From: Lachnospiraceae bacterium
Lineage (GTDB): Bacteria > Bacillota > Clostridia > Lachnospirales > Lachnospiraceae
DNA: 64,000 nt
Assembly: GCA_017938315.1 (NCBI GenBank)
Contig: JAGBBV010000020.1
Span: 186,001 to 250,000, forward strand
Direction of reading: 5' to 3'
Below are positions 17,831 through 27,598 of this stretch, piece after piece. The notes under the pieces were generated by a model, which saw nothing but the letters and a program-made list of their open reading frames with translations, made no database searches and was not told where the DNA came from. The stretch's first letter is position 1; every line of letters begins with the position of its first letter. The translations under genes and the position numbers were made by a program.

Positions 17831-19249
17831 TTAATCTGTCAAAGGTATCAATCCCATTTGACCCTGTTCATCATAAATCAGGCGATTGGGTGTACCTGTA
17901 TAGACTTCAACCGCATATAAAAGCCCTGTCTTGCTCTTACTGCCGTTCTGATCCTCATAATACTCATCCAGTATATAATAATAGTTTTCGTTCAATTGCA
18001 CAATAGTGTTATATTCAAAAACATATTTTCCAGACTGTCCGTGTGCATGACCTTGCATATCGCTTAACACTTTTCTGTTATACAAAGCCCTCGTAACATT
18101 GACTGAAGCGGTATATACGGTTACATCCGTATCCATCTTAAATTCAAAGCTTCTGCTTACAACTTCACTGGCAACACCTTCATCGGAAATGACAGCAAAC
18201 TTAAAATTGCTGTGTCCTAATGGCATAAATATGGGTTCCGTATATATATTACTGTCTATCGTTGGGTCAGAACCATCTGTTGTATAGTATACTGTTCCCT
18301 GGACAGGTTTTAAAACCTCAATATATGTAGGCAAGTTATATTTCCCGCTTTGTGAAATTACTTTGGGTTTATCCGGAACCAAAACGTTAATATCATATCT
18401 GTTTTTCACTACATTGCTGACAATTCCATATTCATTTACAAAGAAAGCATTCACCTGATAATATCCCGATTGTAAGTTAATCGGTGACATATAGACAGCA
18501 CTGCTTGTTGTAGGTACGCTTCCATCAAGTGTATAGTATATTTTTCCTGCCGTATTTGCACTTAATTTTAAGAATACCACATGACCATAACTGCCCGGTT
18601 CATAACTGAATTCCGGTTCCATTGCCAGATATTTTTGATATTCGGTTACAATGTCTTCATAAATACAGGCTTTTAACAGTTCATTTATTTCGACATATTT
18701 TTCCTGTTCTTCATAGATAGCAATCATCTGATAATAGACACTTTTTTCTTCTTCATCCTGCAAATTATTTTTTTCAAGCAAATCTTGTAATATCGTAATT
18801 GCTTTATCTGCCTGATTCAATTTAAAATAATAATTTGCCTGAAGTAAAACAATTTCAACATTTCCTTTTTCCAGTTCTAATGCCCTGTCTAAGTAGCTTA
18901 CTGCCGCTTCATAATCATTTCTGTTAGCCCTCTCTTTTGCTTTATTAATCTGATAAGACACTGAATAATTTAAATACATAATGATAGTGCCTATAACTAC
19001 AACCAAAAGAATCACCAAAAAAGTTATCATTTTAATAAGCCAAAAACTTTTTCCCTGTTCATCGGAAAAGAAAGTGTCATTTTTATCTGTTTTTTTATGA
19101 TCGATTTCTTCTGCCACCGTTATGAGTGTTTCCGTTATGCTGTTTTCAATTTCAGGCTCAAAATCAGGAACAATTTGTATTTCCATCCCGCACTTTTCAC
19201 AGTACAGATGTTCTTCCTGTATTTCCTGACCACAATTAGGACATTTCAT
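17831..19249 (-). CDS. Zinc ribbon / TM / TPR / chitobiase-C-terminal-like domain protein
   Basis: This is a 472-residue multidomain protein of unknown function. Residues 3-20 form a zinc ribbon (CPNCGQEIQEEHLYCEKCG). One transmembrane helix follows near residues 70-92 (MITFLVILLVVVIGTIIMYL). TPR-like repeats follow (DYEAAVSYLDRALELEKGN, DKAITILQDLLEKNN), then two copies of a chitobiase/beta-hexosaminidase C-terminal-like module (KIYYTLDGSVPTTSS and TVYYTTDGSDPTIDS), and a C-terminal region of about 100 residues. The zinc ribbon should be inside and the repeats outside. It sits within the ftsK-fhs-folD-nfnAB unit, 16 bases after folD and 30 before nfnA, with no obvious functional link. Confidence 0.8.
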   Translation of the reverse strand: MKCPNCGQEIQEEHLYCEKCGMEIQIVPDFEPEIENSITETLITVAEEIDHKKTDKNDTFFSDEQGKSFWLIKMITFLVILLVVVIGTIIMYLNYSVSYQINKAKERANRNDYEAAVSYLDRALELEKGNVEIVLLQANYYFKLNQADKAITILQDLLEKNNLQDEEEKSVYYQMIAIYEEQEKYVEINELLKACIYEDIVTEYQKYLAMEPEFSYEPGSYGHVVFLKLSANTAGKIYYTLDGSVPTTSSAVYMSPINLQSGYYQVNAFFVNEYGIVSNVVKNRYDINVLVPDKPKVISQSGKYNLPTYIEVLKPVQGTVYYTTDGSDPTIDSNIYTEPIFMPLGHSNFKFAVISDEGVASEVVSRSFEFKMDTDVTVYTASVNVTRALYNRKVLSDMQGHAHGQSGKYVFEYNTIVQLNENYYYILDEYYEDQNGSKSKTGLLYAVEVYTGTPNRLIYDEQGQMGLIPLTD

Positions 19250-19265
19250 AACATCTCTCTTTTCA

Positions 19266-20108
19266 TTATTTTAATTCAATAGATGCCAAGCAGTTATTTA
19301 AGAGCATTGCAATTGTCATAGGTCCCACACCGCCCGGAACCGGTGTGATAGCACTACACTTTGGTGCAACATCATCATAATCCACGTCACCGCAAAGTTT
19401 ATTGTTTTCATCCCTGTTAATGCCAACATCAATCACTACAGCTCCTTCTTTTACATAATCAGCCGTAACCATTTTAGGTCTTCCGATTGCCACGATTAAA
19501 ATATCCGCTCTGCTTGTTACTTCCTTTAAATTGGCTGTTTTAGAATGAGCAACAGTGACTGTTGCGTTTTCTCTGAGCATTAAAAGTGACATGGGTTTGC
19601 CCACGATATTACTTCTTCCTAAAATCACGCATTCTTTTCCTGCTATATCAATTCCGGAACGTTTTAATAGTTCAATAATTCCTGCTGGTGTACATGATAC
19701 AAAGCCAGGTTGACCAATGCATAATGCACCTACGCTTTGAGGATGGAATCCATCTACATCTTTTTTCGGATCAATGGCTTTAATTACCTTATCCTCATCA
19801 ATATGCTTCGGCAATGGAAGCTGTACTAAAATACCATTAATATCTTCCCTTGTATTTAATTCATCAATTAATGAAAGCAGTTCTTTCTCTGTTGTTTCTT
19901 CCGGCAATTCAAAGGATGCAGATTCAATTCCGATATACTCACAGCCTTTTTTCTTATTGTTGACATATACTGTAGATGCAGGATTGTTTCCCACCTGAAT
20001 AACTGCTAATGTAACGGTCACACCTGCTGCTTTTAATGCTGCCGCCTTTTCCTTTAATTCATTCTTAATCTCAAGGGAAATTGCTTTTCCGTCTATAACC
20101 TTTGTCAT
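19266..20108 (-). CDS. folD: Bifunctional methylene-THF dehydrogenase / methenyl-THF cyclohydrolase
   Basis: This 280-residue enzyme interconverts 5,10-methylene-THF, 5,10-methenyl-THF and 10-formyl-THF with NADP. Signatures include the catalytic YVNNKKKGCEYIGI (Tyr and Lys), GILVQLPLPKHID, PKKDVDGFHP, GRSNIVGKPMSLLML and the C-terminal TPVPGGVGPMTIAMLL. It lies 23 bases downstream of fhs, and together they form the formate to methylene-THF route. A ribosome binding site AAAGAGGTG precedes the ATG. Confidence 0.98.
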   Translation of the reverse strand: MTKVIDGKAISLEIKNELKEKAAALKAAGVTVTLAVIQVGNNPASTVYVNNKKKGCEYIGIESASFELPEETTEKELLSLIDELNTREDINGILVQLPLPKHIDEDKVIKAIDPKKDVDGFHPQSVGALCIGQPGFVSCTPAGIIELLKRSGIDIAGKECVILGRSNIVGKPMSLLMLRENATVTVAHSKTANLKEVTSRADILIVAIGRPKMVTADYVKEGAVVIDVGINRDENNKLCGDVDYDDVAPKCSAITPVPGGVGPMTIAMLLNNCLASIELK

Positions 20109-20131
20109 TGTAAAACACCTCTTTCTTCTGT

Positions 20132-21802
20132 TTAAAATAATCCGGTAATCACACCATCTTCGTTTATGTCAATACGATGTGCCGCAGGTTCTTTGGGAAG
20201 TCCCGGCATAGTCATAACTGCTCCTGTGAGAACTACCACAAAACCGGCACCTGCAGAGACATATGCTTCTCTGACCTGAATTGTAAATCCTGACGGTTTC
20301 CCTAAAAGTGCCGGGTCATCAGAAAGGGAATACTGGGTTTTTGCCATACAAACAGGCATTTTACCAAATCCATGTTCCTCAAGCTTTTTCAGCTGGCTTT
20401 CTGCGGCAGGCGTATAGTTCACGCCGTCAGCACCATATATTTCTTTTGCAACAGTATTTATTTTTTCTTTTAATGATAAATCATCTTCATAAACAGGCTT
20501 AAAATGGCTCTCTTTTTTTTCTAAGGTTTCCAATACTTTTTCAGCCAGAGCGATACCACCCTCGCCGCCTTTTTCCCAAACCTCAGAAATGGCAAATTCA
20601 CAGCCTCTCTCTTCACAGAAATTTTTAATATAAGAAGTTTCTGCTTCTGTATCTGTAATAAAACTGTTTAATGTAACCACAACCGGCACCTGATACTTCT
20701 GAAGATTTTCAATATGCTTTTCGAGATTTCCGATTCCGGCTTTTAAGGCGTCAAGATTCTCTGTACCTAAATCAGACTTGGCAACTCCTCCATTATACTT
20801 AAGTGCACGTACAGTTGCAACCAAAACAACTGCATCCGGTTTTAAATTTGCACTTCTGCACTTAATATCAAAGAATTTTTCTGCCCCTAAATCTGCACCA
20901 AATCCGGCCTCTGTAATCACATAATCAGCCATCTTTAGCGCTGTTTTAGTTGCAATTACCGAGTTACATCCATGTGCAATATTGGCAAACGGTCCGCCAT
21001 GTATCAGTGCCGGTGTATGTTCTAATGTCTGGATTAAATTTGGTTTCAACGCATCCTTAAGCAAAGCAGCCATAGCACCTACCGCATTTAAATCAGCTGC
21101 AGTAACAGGTTTTCCTTGATAGTTGTATGCAACAACCATTTTTCCCAAACGTTCCTTTAAGTCTTTCATATCCATTGCAAGACAAAGAACCGCCATTACT
21201 TCAGATGCAACAGTTATAACAAAATGATCCTCTCTTACCACGCCATCTGCTTTAGCACCAAGGCCAACTACCGTATTGCGCAGTACTCTATCATTCATGT
21301 CAAGGCATCTCTTCCACACAATCTGTCTTGTATCTATTTGTAGTTCATTTCCTTGCTGGATATGATTATCAAGCATAGCTGCCAGCAGATTATTTGCAGA
21401 TGTTATGGCGTGAAAATCTCCCGTGAAATGTAAATTTAAATCTTCCATAGGAACCACCTGGGCATAGCCGCCACCTGCCGCGCCTCCCTTAACACCAAAG
21501 CAGGGACCCAGGGAAGGCTCACGAAGAGCAATAATTGCTTTTTTGCCAAGTTTTCCAAAAGCTTGTCCCAGACCAACGCTTGTAGTGGTCTTTCCTTCTC
21601 CTGCCGGAGTGGGATTAATCGCTGTTACAAGCACCAGTTTTCCATCCGGATTATTCTGAATTTTTTTCAAATATTCATCCGTAATTTTGGCCTTATATTT
21701 ACCATAAAGTTCCAGTTCATCTTCTGGAATATTCAACTGTTTTGCCACTTCCGTAATGGGCTGCAATACCGCTTCCTGCGCAATTTGGATATCTGTTTTC
21801 AT
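20132..21802 (-). CDS. fhs: Formate-tetrahydrofolate ligase
   Basis: This 556-residue enzyme makes 10-formyl-THF from formate, THF and ATP. The ATG at 21802 gives the family's usual length and has AAGGAG five bases upstream; the frame extends nine codons further but overlaps ftsK. The P-loop-like segment [21 protein letters not shown], the motif [23 protein letters not shown] and [14 protein letters not shown] at the C-terminus are diagnostic. In acetogens it is a Wood-Ljungdahl enzyme; in other Clostridia it supplies C1 units for purines and serine. No other acetogenesis genes are seen in the window. Confidence 0.98.
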   Translation of the reverse strand: MKTDIQIAQEAVLQPITEVAKQLNIPEDELELYGKYKAKITDEYLKKIQNNPDGKLVLVTAINPTPAGEGKTTTSVGLGQAFGKLGKKAIIALREPSLGPCFGVKGGAAGGGYAQVVPMEDLNLHFTGDFHAITSANNLLAAMLDNHIQQGNELQIDTRQIVWKRCLDMNDRVLRNTVVGLGAKADGVVREDHFVITVASEVMAVLCLAMDMKDLKERLGKMVVAYNYQGKPVTAADLNAVGAMAALLKDALKPNLIQTLEHTPALIHGGPFANIAHGCNSVIATKTALKMADYVITEAGFGADLGAEKFFDIKCRSANLKPDAVVLVATVRALKYNGGVAKSDLGTENLDALKAGIGNLEKHIENLQKYQVPVVVTLNSFITDTEAETSYIKNFCEERGCEFAISEVWEKGGEGGIALAEKVLETLEKKESHFKPVYEDDLSLKEKINTVAKEIYGADGVNYTPAAESQLKKLEEHGFGKMPVCMAKTQYSLSDDPALLGKPSGFTIQVREAYVSAGAGFVVVLTGAVMTMPGLPKEPAAHRIDINEDGVITGLF

Positions 21803-21819
21803 AAAGTTCTCCTTATTTT

Positions 21820-24468
21820 TTAAAGACATTCATCAATATATTGCTCAAACTGTTCCATATTCATTAGCACTTTTCTAGGTTTGGTTCCCTCTTCTTCACC
21901 AACAACGCCCGCTTCACAAAGCTGGTCCATAATTCTTGCAGCTCTATTGAAGCCAATTTTAAACACTCTTTGCAGCATACCGATGGATGCTTTGTCCTTA
22001 TCGATAATAAACTTACCTGCTTCTACAAAATATTGGTCTCTTTCTGTACCACCGTCATTACTACCTGCGCTTCCTGAGCTTTGTGAACCGATACTTGCAA
22101 TTTTCTCCTGTATATCTTCATTGTAAATATTTCCCAATGATTGGTTTTTCAAAAATTCAACAACATCGGACACTTCCCTATCTGAGACAAAAGCACCTTG
22201 TACTCTGGCCGGCTTACTATATCCCTGGGGATAAAATAGCATATCTCCCTTACCAAGCAGTTTTTCTGCACCATTCATGTCTAAAATGGTTCTGGAATCC
22301 ACACCGCTGGAAACACTGAAAGCCACACGGCTTGGCATATTAGCCTTAATAAGGCCTGTAATGACATCTACGGAAGGTCTCTGCGTTGCAATAATCAAAT
22401 GAATGCCACAGGCTCTGGCAAGCTGGGCCAAACGGCAAATCGATTCCTCCACTTCACCCGGTGCAACCATCATAAGGTCTGCAAGTTCATCTACAATAAT
22501 CACAATCTGGGGTAATTTAGTCGGTGCCTCGGGATCCCCCTTGGCTTTCATCTCTTCTGCTTTCTGGTTATATCCCTTTAAATCCCTGACATTTAAATCA
22601 GCAAACTTCTGATAGCGGTCTGTCATTTCCGCAACGCCCCAATGGAGTGCTCCTGCAGCCTTTTTAGGGTCTGTCACAACAGGGATTAAAAGGTGTGGAA
22701 TCCCATTATATACACTAAGTTCCACCACCTTAGGGTCTATCATAATCAGCTTAACATCGTCCGGATGTGCTTTATATAAAATACTCATAATCAAAGTATT
22801 AATACATACGGATTTACCGCTACCTGTTGCACCTGCAATCAGCATATGGGGCATCTTTGCAATGTCTGCCACCACGGTCTTTCCTGCAATATCCTTTCCT
22901 ACCGCAAAAGCTATATTGGAAGGAAAATCTTTAAACTCTTTTGTTTCCAACAAATCACGAAGCGCAACCGCTGAATTCTCCTTATTCGGCACTTCAATAC
23001 CGATTGCTGCTTTTCCGGGAATAGGTGCTTCCATTCTGATATCTGTTGCTGCCAGATTTAATTTAATATCATCTGTCAGTCCTACAATTTTACTGACCTT
23101 AACACCTTGCTCCGGCTGTAATTCGTATCGTGTGACAGCCGGGCCCTGACTAATATCTGTTATCGTAACTTTAACCCCAAAGGTTTGCAGCGTCTGTTGC
23201 AATCTTTTGGCGGTTTCTTTCAATTCTCTCTCTGTGCTGCCTCCTGAACGGCCGGAGCCTTTTTGCAATTTGCTAAGAGGTGGAAATACATACTTTTTAA
23301 CCGGTTTATTTTCCGGCTTCGGAATTACTACCTGTTCCTGCACTTTTTCTGTTTTCTCCGGTGCTTTGACTGAAACTTTATGTTCTCTGTGAATCACCGG
23401 TTCTTCTATTATCGGTTCCTCATAAGGACTCATTTCCACGTAATCATCACCGTATGCATCCGTTATCTCTGACATACTGTCAATATCATTATCTGCTTGT
23501 GACGGATAAGCTCCCCGTATTCTAACAGAACTGAAATCAAATGCATCCTCTTCGTATGTATCACCGGAAACAGTAACTGCGCTTTCTAATCGTTCATCAA
23601 AGTCTTCTATGTTGATTTCATGAATATCATCCCTGATTTTGTTATTTCTTTCTTCTTCACGTACAAGTGCCGTATCCATCATGACACCCGATACCTTCTT
23701 GTCCATACGAAGAATTTTTTCGTTTTCGATTTCTTCTTCATGAAGAATCCGCTGTTCCTCTTTTATACGGCGTGCCTGTTCATATTCCTGTCTTCGCACA
23801 GAGGCTCTTTCTCTTCGGTATCTGGCATCTTCTCTTGTACGTTCATATACTTTTCTTCCGCCTTCCCTCACACCTGATACGAAGGACTTCTCTGTTAACA
23901 CAACTATGGAAATTACAGCTATCACAAGCATAACAAGTACCGTACCAATCATTCCCATAAAATGGTAACACAGATATGCAAGACTTCCGGCTATTACGCC
24001 ACCGCCATTATGTGCAGTGCTGCAATTTTGATATATAGTAACCAAATTATAATTTTCCGTTTTTTGGGGTACGGATGTAAAAAATTCAAAAATCATTCCC
24101 ACAATCAGAAAAAGTACAACTCCTGCAACAAGCTTCCTGCCGGCAATAGAATTTCCGCTATTTACCATACCAAAAGCAATCATTACAAACAATGCTATGG
24201 GCATAACATATGCCGTCATACCAAAAATTCCGAACAGGATATCACTGATGGTCTCTCCCACAACACCGACAACTCCAAAATTACACAAAAACAGAAATAC
24301 GGAAACAGCAAATAGTGCAATCAGCCAAATCTCACTTCTGATTGCAGAATCCATTGGTTTACTGTTTCTGGTATTTCTGGATGTTTGGTTCTTTCTGTTA
24401 TAGGTCGCAGTACTTTTTCTGCTTGAAGTACTTCTGCCTCTTCCATTGCTTTTTCTGGTCTGTGCCAT
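21820..24468 (-). CDS. ftsK: FtsK/SpoIIIE-family DNA translocase
   Basis: This 882-residue septal DNA pump has a basic N-terminus, four membrane helices between residues 45 and 200, a long charged coiled linker (residues 205-400), and the RecA-like motor with Walker [20 protein letters not shown] and Walker [14 protein letters not shown]. The C-terminal winged-helix gamma domain ([24 protein letters not shown]) reads KOPS/SRS sequences. In spore formers SpoIIIE drives chromosome translocation into the forespore; whether this copy is the SpoIIIE or a vegetative FtsK orthologue cannot be told from one locus. It is the first gene of its transcription unit and has its own strong promoter. Confidence 0.96.
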   Translation of the reverse strand: MAQTRKSNGRGRSTSSRKSTATYNRKNQTSRNTRNSKPMDSAIRSEIWLIALFAVSVFLFLCNFGVVGVVGETISDILFGIFGMTAYVMPIALFVMIAFGMVNSGNSIAGRKLVAGVVLFLIVGMIFEFFTSVPQKTENYNLVTIYQNCSTAHNGGGVIAGSLAYLCYHFMGMIGTVLVMLVIAVISIVVLTEKSFVSGVREGGRKVYERTREDARYRRERASVRRQEYEQARRIKEEQRILHEEEIENEKILRMDKKVSGVMMDTALVREEERNNKIRDDIHEINIEDFDERLESAVTVSGDTYEEDAFDFSSVRIRGAYPSQADNDIDSMSEITDAYGDDYVEMSPYEEPIIEEPVIHREHKVSVKAPEKTEKVQEQVVIPKPENKPVKKYVFPPLSKLQKGSGRSGGSTERELKETAKRLQQTLQTFGVKVTITDISQGPAVTRYELQPEQGVKVSKIVGLTDDIKLNLAATDIRMEAPIPGKAAIGIEVPNKENSAVALRDLLETKEFKDFPSNIAFAVGKDIAGKTVVADIAKMPHMLIAGATGSGKSVCINTLIMSILYKAHPDDVKLIMIDPKVVELSVYNGIPHLLIPVVTDPKKAAGALHWGVAEMTDRYQKFADLNVRDLKGYNQKAEEMKAKGDPEAPTKLPQIVIIVDELADLMMVAPGEVEESICRLAQLARACGIHLIIATQRPSVDVITGLIKANMPSRVAFSVSSGVDSRTILDMNGAEKLLGKGDMLFYPQGYSKPARVQGAFVSDREVSDVVEFLKNQSLGNIYNEDIQEKIASIGSQSSGSAGSNDGGTERDQYFVEAGKFIIDKDKASIGMLQRVFKIGFNRAARIMDQLCEAGVVGEEEGTKPRKVLMNMEQFEQYIDECL

Positions 24469-24515
24469 ATGAAAACCCCTTCCATAATATTGGAAAATAA
24501 CACATAATCCAATAT

Positions 24516-24544
24516 ATTATAGCATTTTGGGGGGCTCTTGTCAT
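24516..24544 (-). promoter_or_regulatory. Sigma-A promoter of the ftsK-fhs-folD-nfnAB unit
   Basis: On the minus strand ATGACA (24539-24544), a 17-base spacer and a perfect TATAAT (24516-24521) preceded by TG at the extended -10 position form a strong sigma-A promoter. The -35 box overlaps the last base of the upstream tepA-like stop codon. The leader to the ftsK ATG is about 40 bases. Confidence 0.8.
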
Positions 24545-25227
24545 TAGTTAGATTTTTCTTTTTCTATCATTTCATGTAATTTTTTCATTGCTTCCCTGAT
24601 TCCGCCTGTACTATTTATAATCCCTTCTGCCACAGCTTCTTCTCCTACAAGTATTGTCCCTACATCTTTGGTAAGAACTGTTGTCTCCATCATCAATTCT
24701 TCAAAGCGCTTTTGACTAATATTACAGTGCCCGCATACAAATCCCGTAATTCTGTTTTGAATCTGTCTAAAATAGTCAAATGTCTGGGGCACACCGATTA
24801 CCATACCATTCATTCTCACAGGATGGATTACCATAGTTCCGGTAGGTACAATAAATGAATATGCCGCACTGACAGCAATGGGAACCCCGATAGAATGACT
24901 TCCGCCAAGCACAAGTGAAACCGTAGGTTTACTTAAGGATGCAATCATCTCGGCAATTGCAAGACCGGCCTCCACATCCCCACCCATAGTATTTAATAGG
25001 ATTAGTACCCCCTCTATTTCTTTACTGTCTTCAATCGCTGCAAGCTGTGGCAATATATGTTCATACTTTGTTGTCTTCGAATTACTTCCCAGCACATCAT
25101 GCCCCTCTATTTCACCGATAATAGTTATCAGATGAATTTTACTGCCTCCCTTATCTAAAGATACTTGTCCTGTTTCTTCAATTCTTTCGTCACGATGTTT
25201 TTCTGCTTCTATCTTTTTATCCGGCAT
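24544..25227 (-). CDS. ClpP-like serine protease of the TepA family
   Basis: This 227-residue protein has a ClpP/crotonase fold: NTMGGDVEAGLAIAEMI, the nucleophile region LVLGGSHSIGVPIAVSA (Ser), the His in TMVIHPVRMNG, and an Asp in LTKDVGTILVGEEAVAEGIIN, so the catalytic triad appears complete. The N-terminal 35 residues are highly charged and there is no signal peptide, so it is cytoplasmic. TepA-type proteins of Bacillus have been called translocation-enhancing proteins, with weak functional evidence. A strong AGGAAAGGA site precedes the ATG. The gene follows a terminator and stands just before the ftsK promoter. Confidence 0.88.
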   Translation of the reverse strand: MPDKKIEAEKHRDERIEETGQVSLDKGGSKIHLITIIGEIEGHDVLGSNSKTTKYEHILPQLAAIEDSKEIEGVLILLNTMGGDVEAGLAIAEMIASLSKPTVSLVLGGSHSIGVPIAVSAAYSFIVPTGTMVIHPVRMNGMVIGVPQTFDYFRQIQNRITGFVCGHCNISQKRFEELMMETTVLTKDVGTILVGEEAVAEGIINSTGGIREAMKKLHEMIEKEKSN

Positions 25228-25270
25228 AGCTTTTTCCTTTCCTGATTTATTATCTCCACGCTGTCAAATC

Positions 25271-25303
25271 AAATAAAAAAGAGGACTGAAAAATTCAGTC
25301 CTC
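25271..25303 (-). terminator. Intrinsic terminator between the 62-residue gene and tepA
   Basis: The stem GAGGACTGAA / TTCAGTCCTC (25281-25290 with 25294-25303) has a 3-base loop and is followed on the minus strand by TTTTTTATTT. Only about 45 bases remain before the next start codon and I see no clear promoter there, so partial read-through is likely. Confidence 0.85.
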
Positions 25304-25328
25304 AATAGTATGCTAAAAAAAGCATTCC

Positions 25329-25517
25329 TTATACATCAAAATCGTCATTTTCGCTTATTTCAATATCAAAATCCATTGTTTTATTCACATGTTTTTTAGG
25401 TAATGGCAAGGGATTTTCAATATACTTCACTCCGGAATTATCTACGGTTACACTTTCTGTTGTCTCAGTAACTTCCGACCCGGTTTCGGTTTTTTTCTTT
25501 TTTCCAAACCATTTCAT
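25329..25517 (-). CDS. Conserved small protein, 62 residues, function unknown
   Basis: The protein begins MKWFGKKKK, is Thr/Glu-rich in the middle, and has the segment KYIENPLPLPKKHVNKTMDF followed by an acidic end (SENDDFDV). From memory, the ENPLPLPKKH stretch recurs in small clostridial proteins of unknown function, which supports a real gene. The ATG at 25517 has AGGAAGGTG upstream; the frame opens two codons earlier at a TTG. It has no membrane segment. It lies between metY and the terminator that precedes tepA. Confidence 0.7.
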   Translation of the reverse strand: MKWFGKKKKTETGSEVTETTESVTVDNSGVKYIENPLPLPKKHVNKTMDFDIEISENDDFDV

Positions 25518-25558
25518 CCGCAAACACCTTCCTCTTAAATAAGCTTAGTGAACACTCT

Positions 25559-26842
25559 TTACACAAAACTAAGTGCATGCTCTAAATCAGCAATAATATC
25601 ATTTACATTTTCAATACCCACAGAAAATCTTATTAAGTCAGGTGCAACACCTGCTTCCTTTAATTGTTCATCTGTCATCTGTCTATGGGTATGACTTGCA
25701 GGATGAAGCACGCAAGTTCTGGCATCAGCCACATGGGTAACAATTGCTGCAAGCTCCAGTTTATCCATCATGCTTTCTGCTGCACTTCTTCCACCCTTAA
25801 GGCCAAAGGAAATAACACCGCAAGTTCCTTTCGGCATATATTTCTGTGCCAGTTCGTAATACTTGCTGCTCTTTAATCCGGGATAATTAACCCAAGAAAC
25901 CTTTTCATGATTTTCTAAATATTCTGCAACCTGAAGTGCATTGGCACAATGGCGTTCCATTCTAAGGGGCAATGTTTCCAAGCCAACATTTAACAGAAAT
26001 GCATTCTGGGGCGACTGGATAGAACCAAGATCTCTCATAAGCTGAACAGTCGCTTTTGTAATATATGCACCCTTTCCGAACTTTTCTACGTAAGTTACTC
26101 CATGATAAGAATCATCAGGTTCACAAAGCCCCGGGAATTTATCCGGATACTTACTCCAATCAAAGTTGCCGGAATCAACAATGGCACCACCTACCGCCAT
26201 TGCATGACCATCCATATATTTTGTGGTAGAATGTGTAACAATATCTGCTCCCCACTCAAAAGGATTACAATTAATGGGCGTTGCAAATGTATTGTCAATA
26301 ATAAGCGGCACCTGATGATCATGTGCAACCTTTGCAAACTTTTCAATATCAAGAACAACCAGTGCCGGGTTTGCAACTGTTTCCGCAAGTACACATCTTG
26401 TATTATCCCTAAATGCCTTATTTAGTTCTTCAACGGATGCATCCGGATCTACTACTGTACATTCAATTCCCATTTTCTTCATGGTAACGGTAAGTAAGTT
26501 AAATGTACCTCCATATACGGTGGATGAAAGCACCACATGGGAACCGGCTTCACAAATATTGAATACCGCATAATAATTTGCTGCCTGTCCGGAAGAAGTA
26601 AGCATTGCTGCTACCCCGCCTTCCAGTTCACATATCTTCTGAGCCACATAGTCATTGGTAGGATTTTGCAATCTGGTGTAAAAATATCCGGACTCCTCTA
26701 AATCAAATAATTTTCCCATCTGTTCGGAGGTCTCATACTTAAATGTTGTGCTTTGATAGATAGGAAGCACTCTGGGCTCACCTTTTTTCGGTTGCCAGCC
26801 GGATTGTACACAAATTGTTTCTTTCTGATAATTCTTGCTCAT
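25559..26842 (-). CDS. metY: O-acetylhomoserine aminocarboxypropyltransferase (O-acetylhomoserine sulfhydrylase)
   Basis: This 427-residue PLP enzyme of the Cys/Met metabolism family makes homocysteine from O-acetylhomoserine and sulfide. The ATG at 26842 ([16 protein letters not shown]) is preceded by AGGGGGA. The PLP lysine lies in [17 protein letters not shown], with IDNTFATP and the N-terminal [13 protein letters not shown] as further family marks. The insert with [20 protein letters not shown] is typical of the MetY branch rather than MetB/MetC. The gene starts 13 bases after yebC. I see no SAM riboswitch, and there is no room for one. Confidence 0.93.
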   Translation of the reverse strand: MSKNYQKETICVQSGWQPKKGEPRVLPIYQSTTFKYETSEQMGKLFDLEESGYFYTRLQNPTNDYVAQKICELEGGVAAMLTSSGQAANYYAVFNICEAGSHVVLSSTVYGGTFNLLTVTMKKMGIECTVVDPDASVEELNKAFRDNTRCVLAETVANPALVVLDIEKFAKVAHDHQVPLIIDNTFATPINCNPFEWGADIVTHSTTKYMDGHAMAVGGAIVDSGNFDWSKYPDKFPGLCEPDDSYHGVTYVEKFGKGAYITKATVQLMRDLGSIQSPQNAFLLNVGLETLPLRMERHCANALQVAEYLENHEKVSWVNYPGLKSSKYYELAQKYMPKGTCGVISFGLKGGRSAAESMMDKLELAAIVTHVADARTCVLHPASHTHRQMTDEQLKEAGVAPDLIRFSVGIENVNDIIADLEHALSFV

Positions 26843-26855
26843 CTTATTCCCCCTA

Positions 26856-27584
26856 TTATTCGTCCCAATTATGATATACTGCCTGTACATCATCTTCTAC
26901 TTCAAGCAAATCTAATATTCTATTTAAGTTTTTAACGGCAGTCTCATCTGTCAGTTCCACATAATTTTGAGGAATCATCGTCACTTCTGCTGAAGCCATA
27001 GGTACAGATGCCTCTTCTAATGCTTTTAAAACCTCATCAAAAGCGTCCGGATCAGTAATAATTTCAAAACTGTCCTCTTCCTCTGCGAAATCTTCCGCGC
27101 CTGCATCAAGGGCAATCATCATAAGTTCATCGGCATCACCCTCGTATTCTTCTTTATCAATAATCATCTGTCCTTTTTTATCAAACATGAATGATACACA
27201 GCCGGGTGTACCTACATTACCGTTTCCTTTTGTAAACGCATTTCTGACATTGGCTGCTGTTCTGTTTGGATTATCAGTAAGTGCATCCACAATAATTGCG
27301 ATTCCATTGGGGCCATATCCTTCATATGTAACTGATTTGTAGTTCACATTGCCTACATCGCCTGCTGCTTTTTTTATACCTCTTTCAATGGTATCATTGG
27401 GTACATTATTTGCTTTTGCCTTCGCAATCACCTGTGCAAGTTTGGAATTGTTTGCCGGATCCGGGCCACCTTCTTTTACTGCAACGGCAATTTCTCTTCC
27501 GATAATCGTAAATATTTTTCCTTTTGCAGCATCATTCTTTTCTTTCTTGTGTTTAATATTGGCAAATTTTGAATGTCCTGACAT
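26856..27584 (-). CDS. yebC: YebC/PmpR (TACO1) family protein
   Basis: The 242-residue protein begins MSGHSKFANIKHKKEKNDAAKGKIF, the nearly invariant family N-terminus, and contains YEGYGPNGIAIIVDALTDNPNRTA. YebC-family proteins were annotated as DNA-binding regulators; more recent work ties them to translation of difficult proline-containing sequences. It is 14 bases downstream of the CNNM/CBS gene and upstream of metY. Confidence 0.96.
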   Translation of the reverse strand: MSGHSKFANIKHKKEKNDAAKGKIFTIIGREIAVAVKEGGPDPANNSKLAQVIAKAKANNVPNDTIERGIKKAAGDVGNVNYKSVTYEGYGPNGIAIIVDALTDNPNRTAANVRNAFTKGNGNVGTPGCVSFMFDKKGQMIIDKEEYEGDADELMMIALDAGAEDFAEEEDSFEIITDPDAFDEVLKALEEASVPMASAEVTMIPQNYVELTDETAVKNLNRILDLLEVEDDVQAVYHNWDE

Positions 27585-27598
27585 CTCTCTTATCTCCT

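Noticed and set aside
21803..21829. Upstream start of fhs within ftsK, and a THF riboswitch before fhs
   Set aside because: The longer start lacks a ribosome binding site, and the 17-base gap excludes a riboswitch.
26843..26855. SAM riboswitch upstream of metY
   Set aside because: Only 13 bases separate yebC and metY, so there is no room for a riboswitch.
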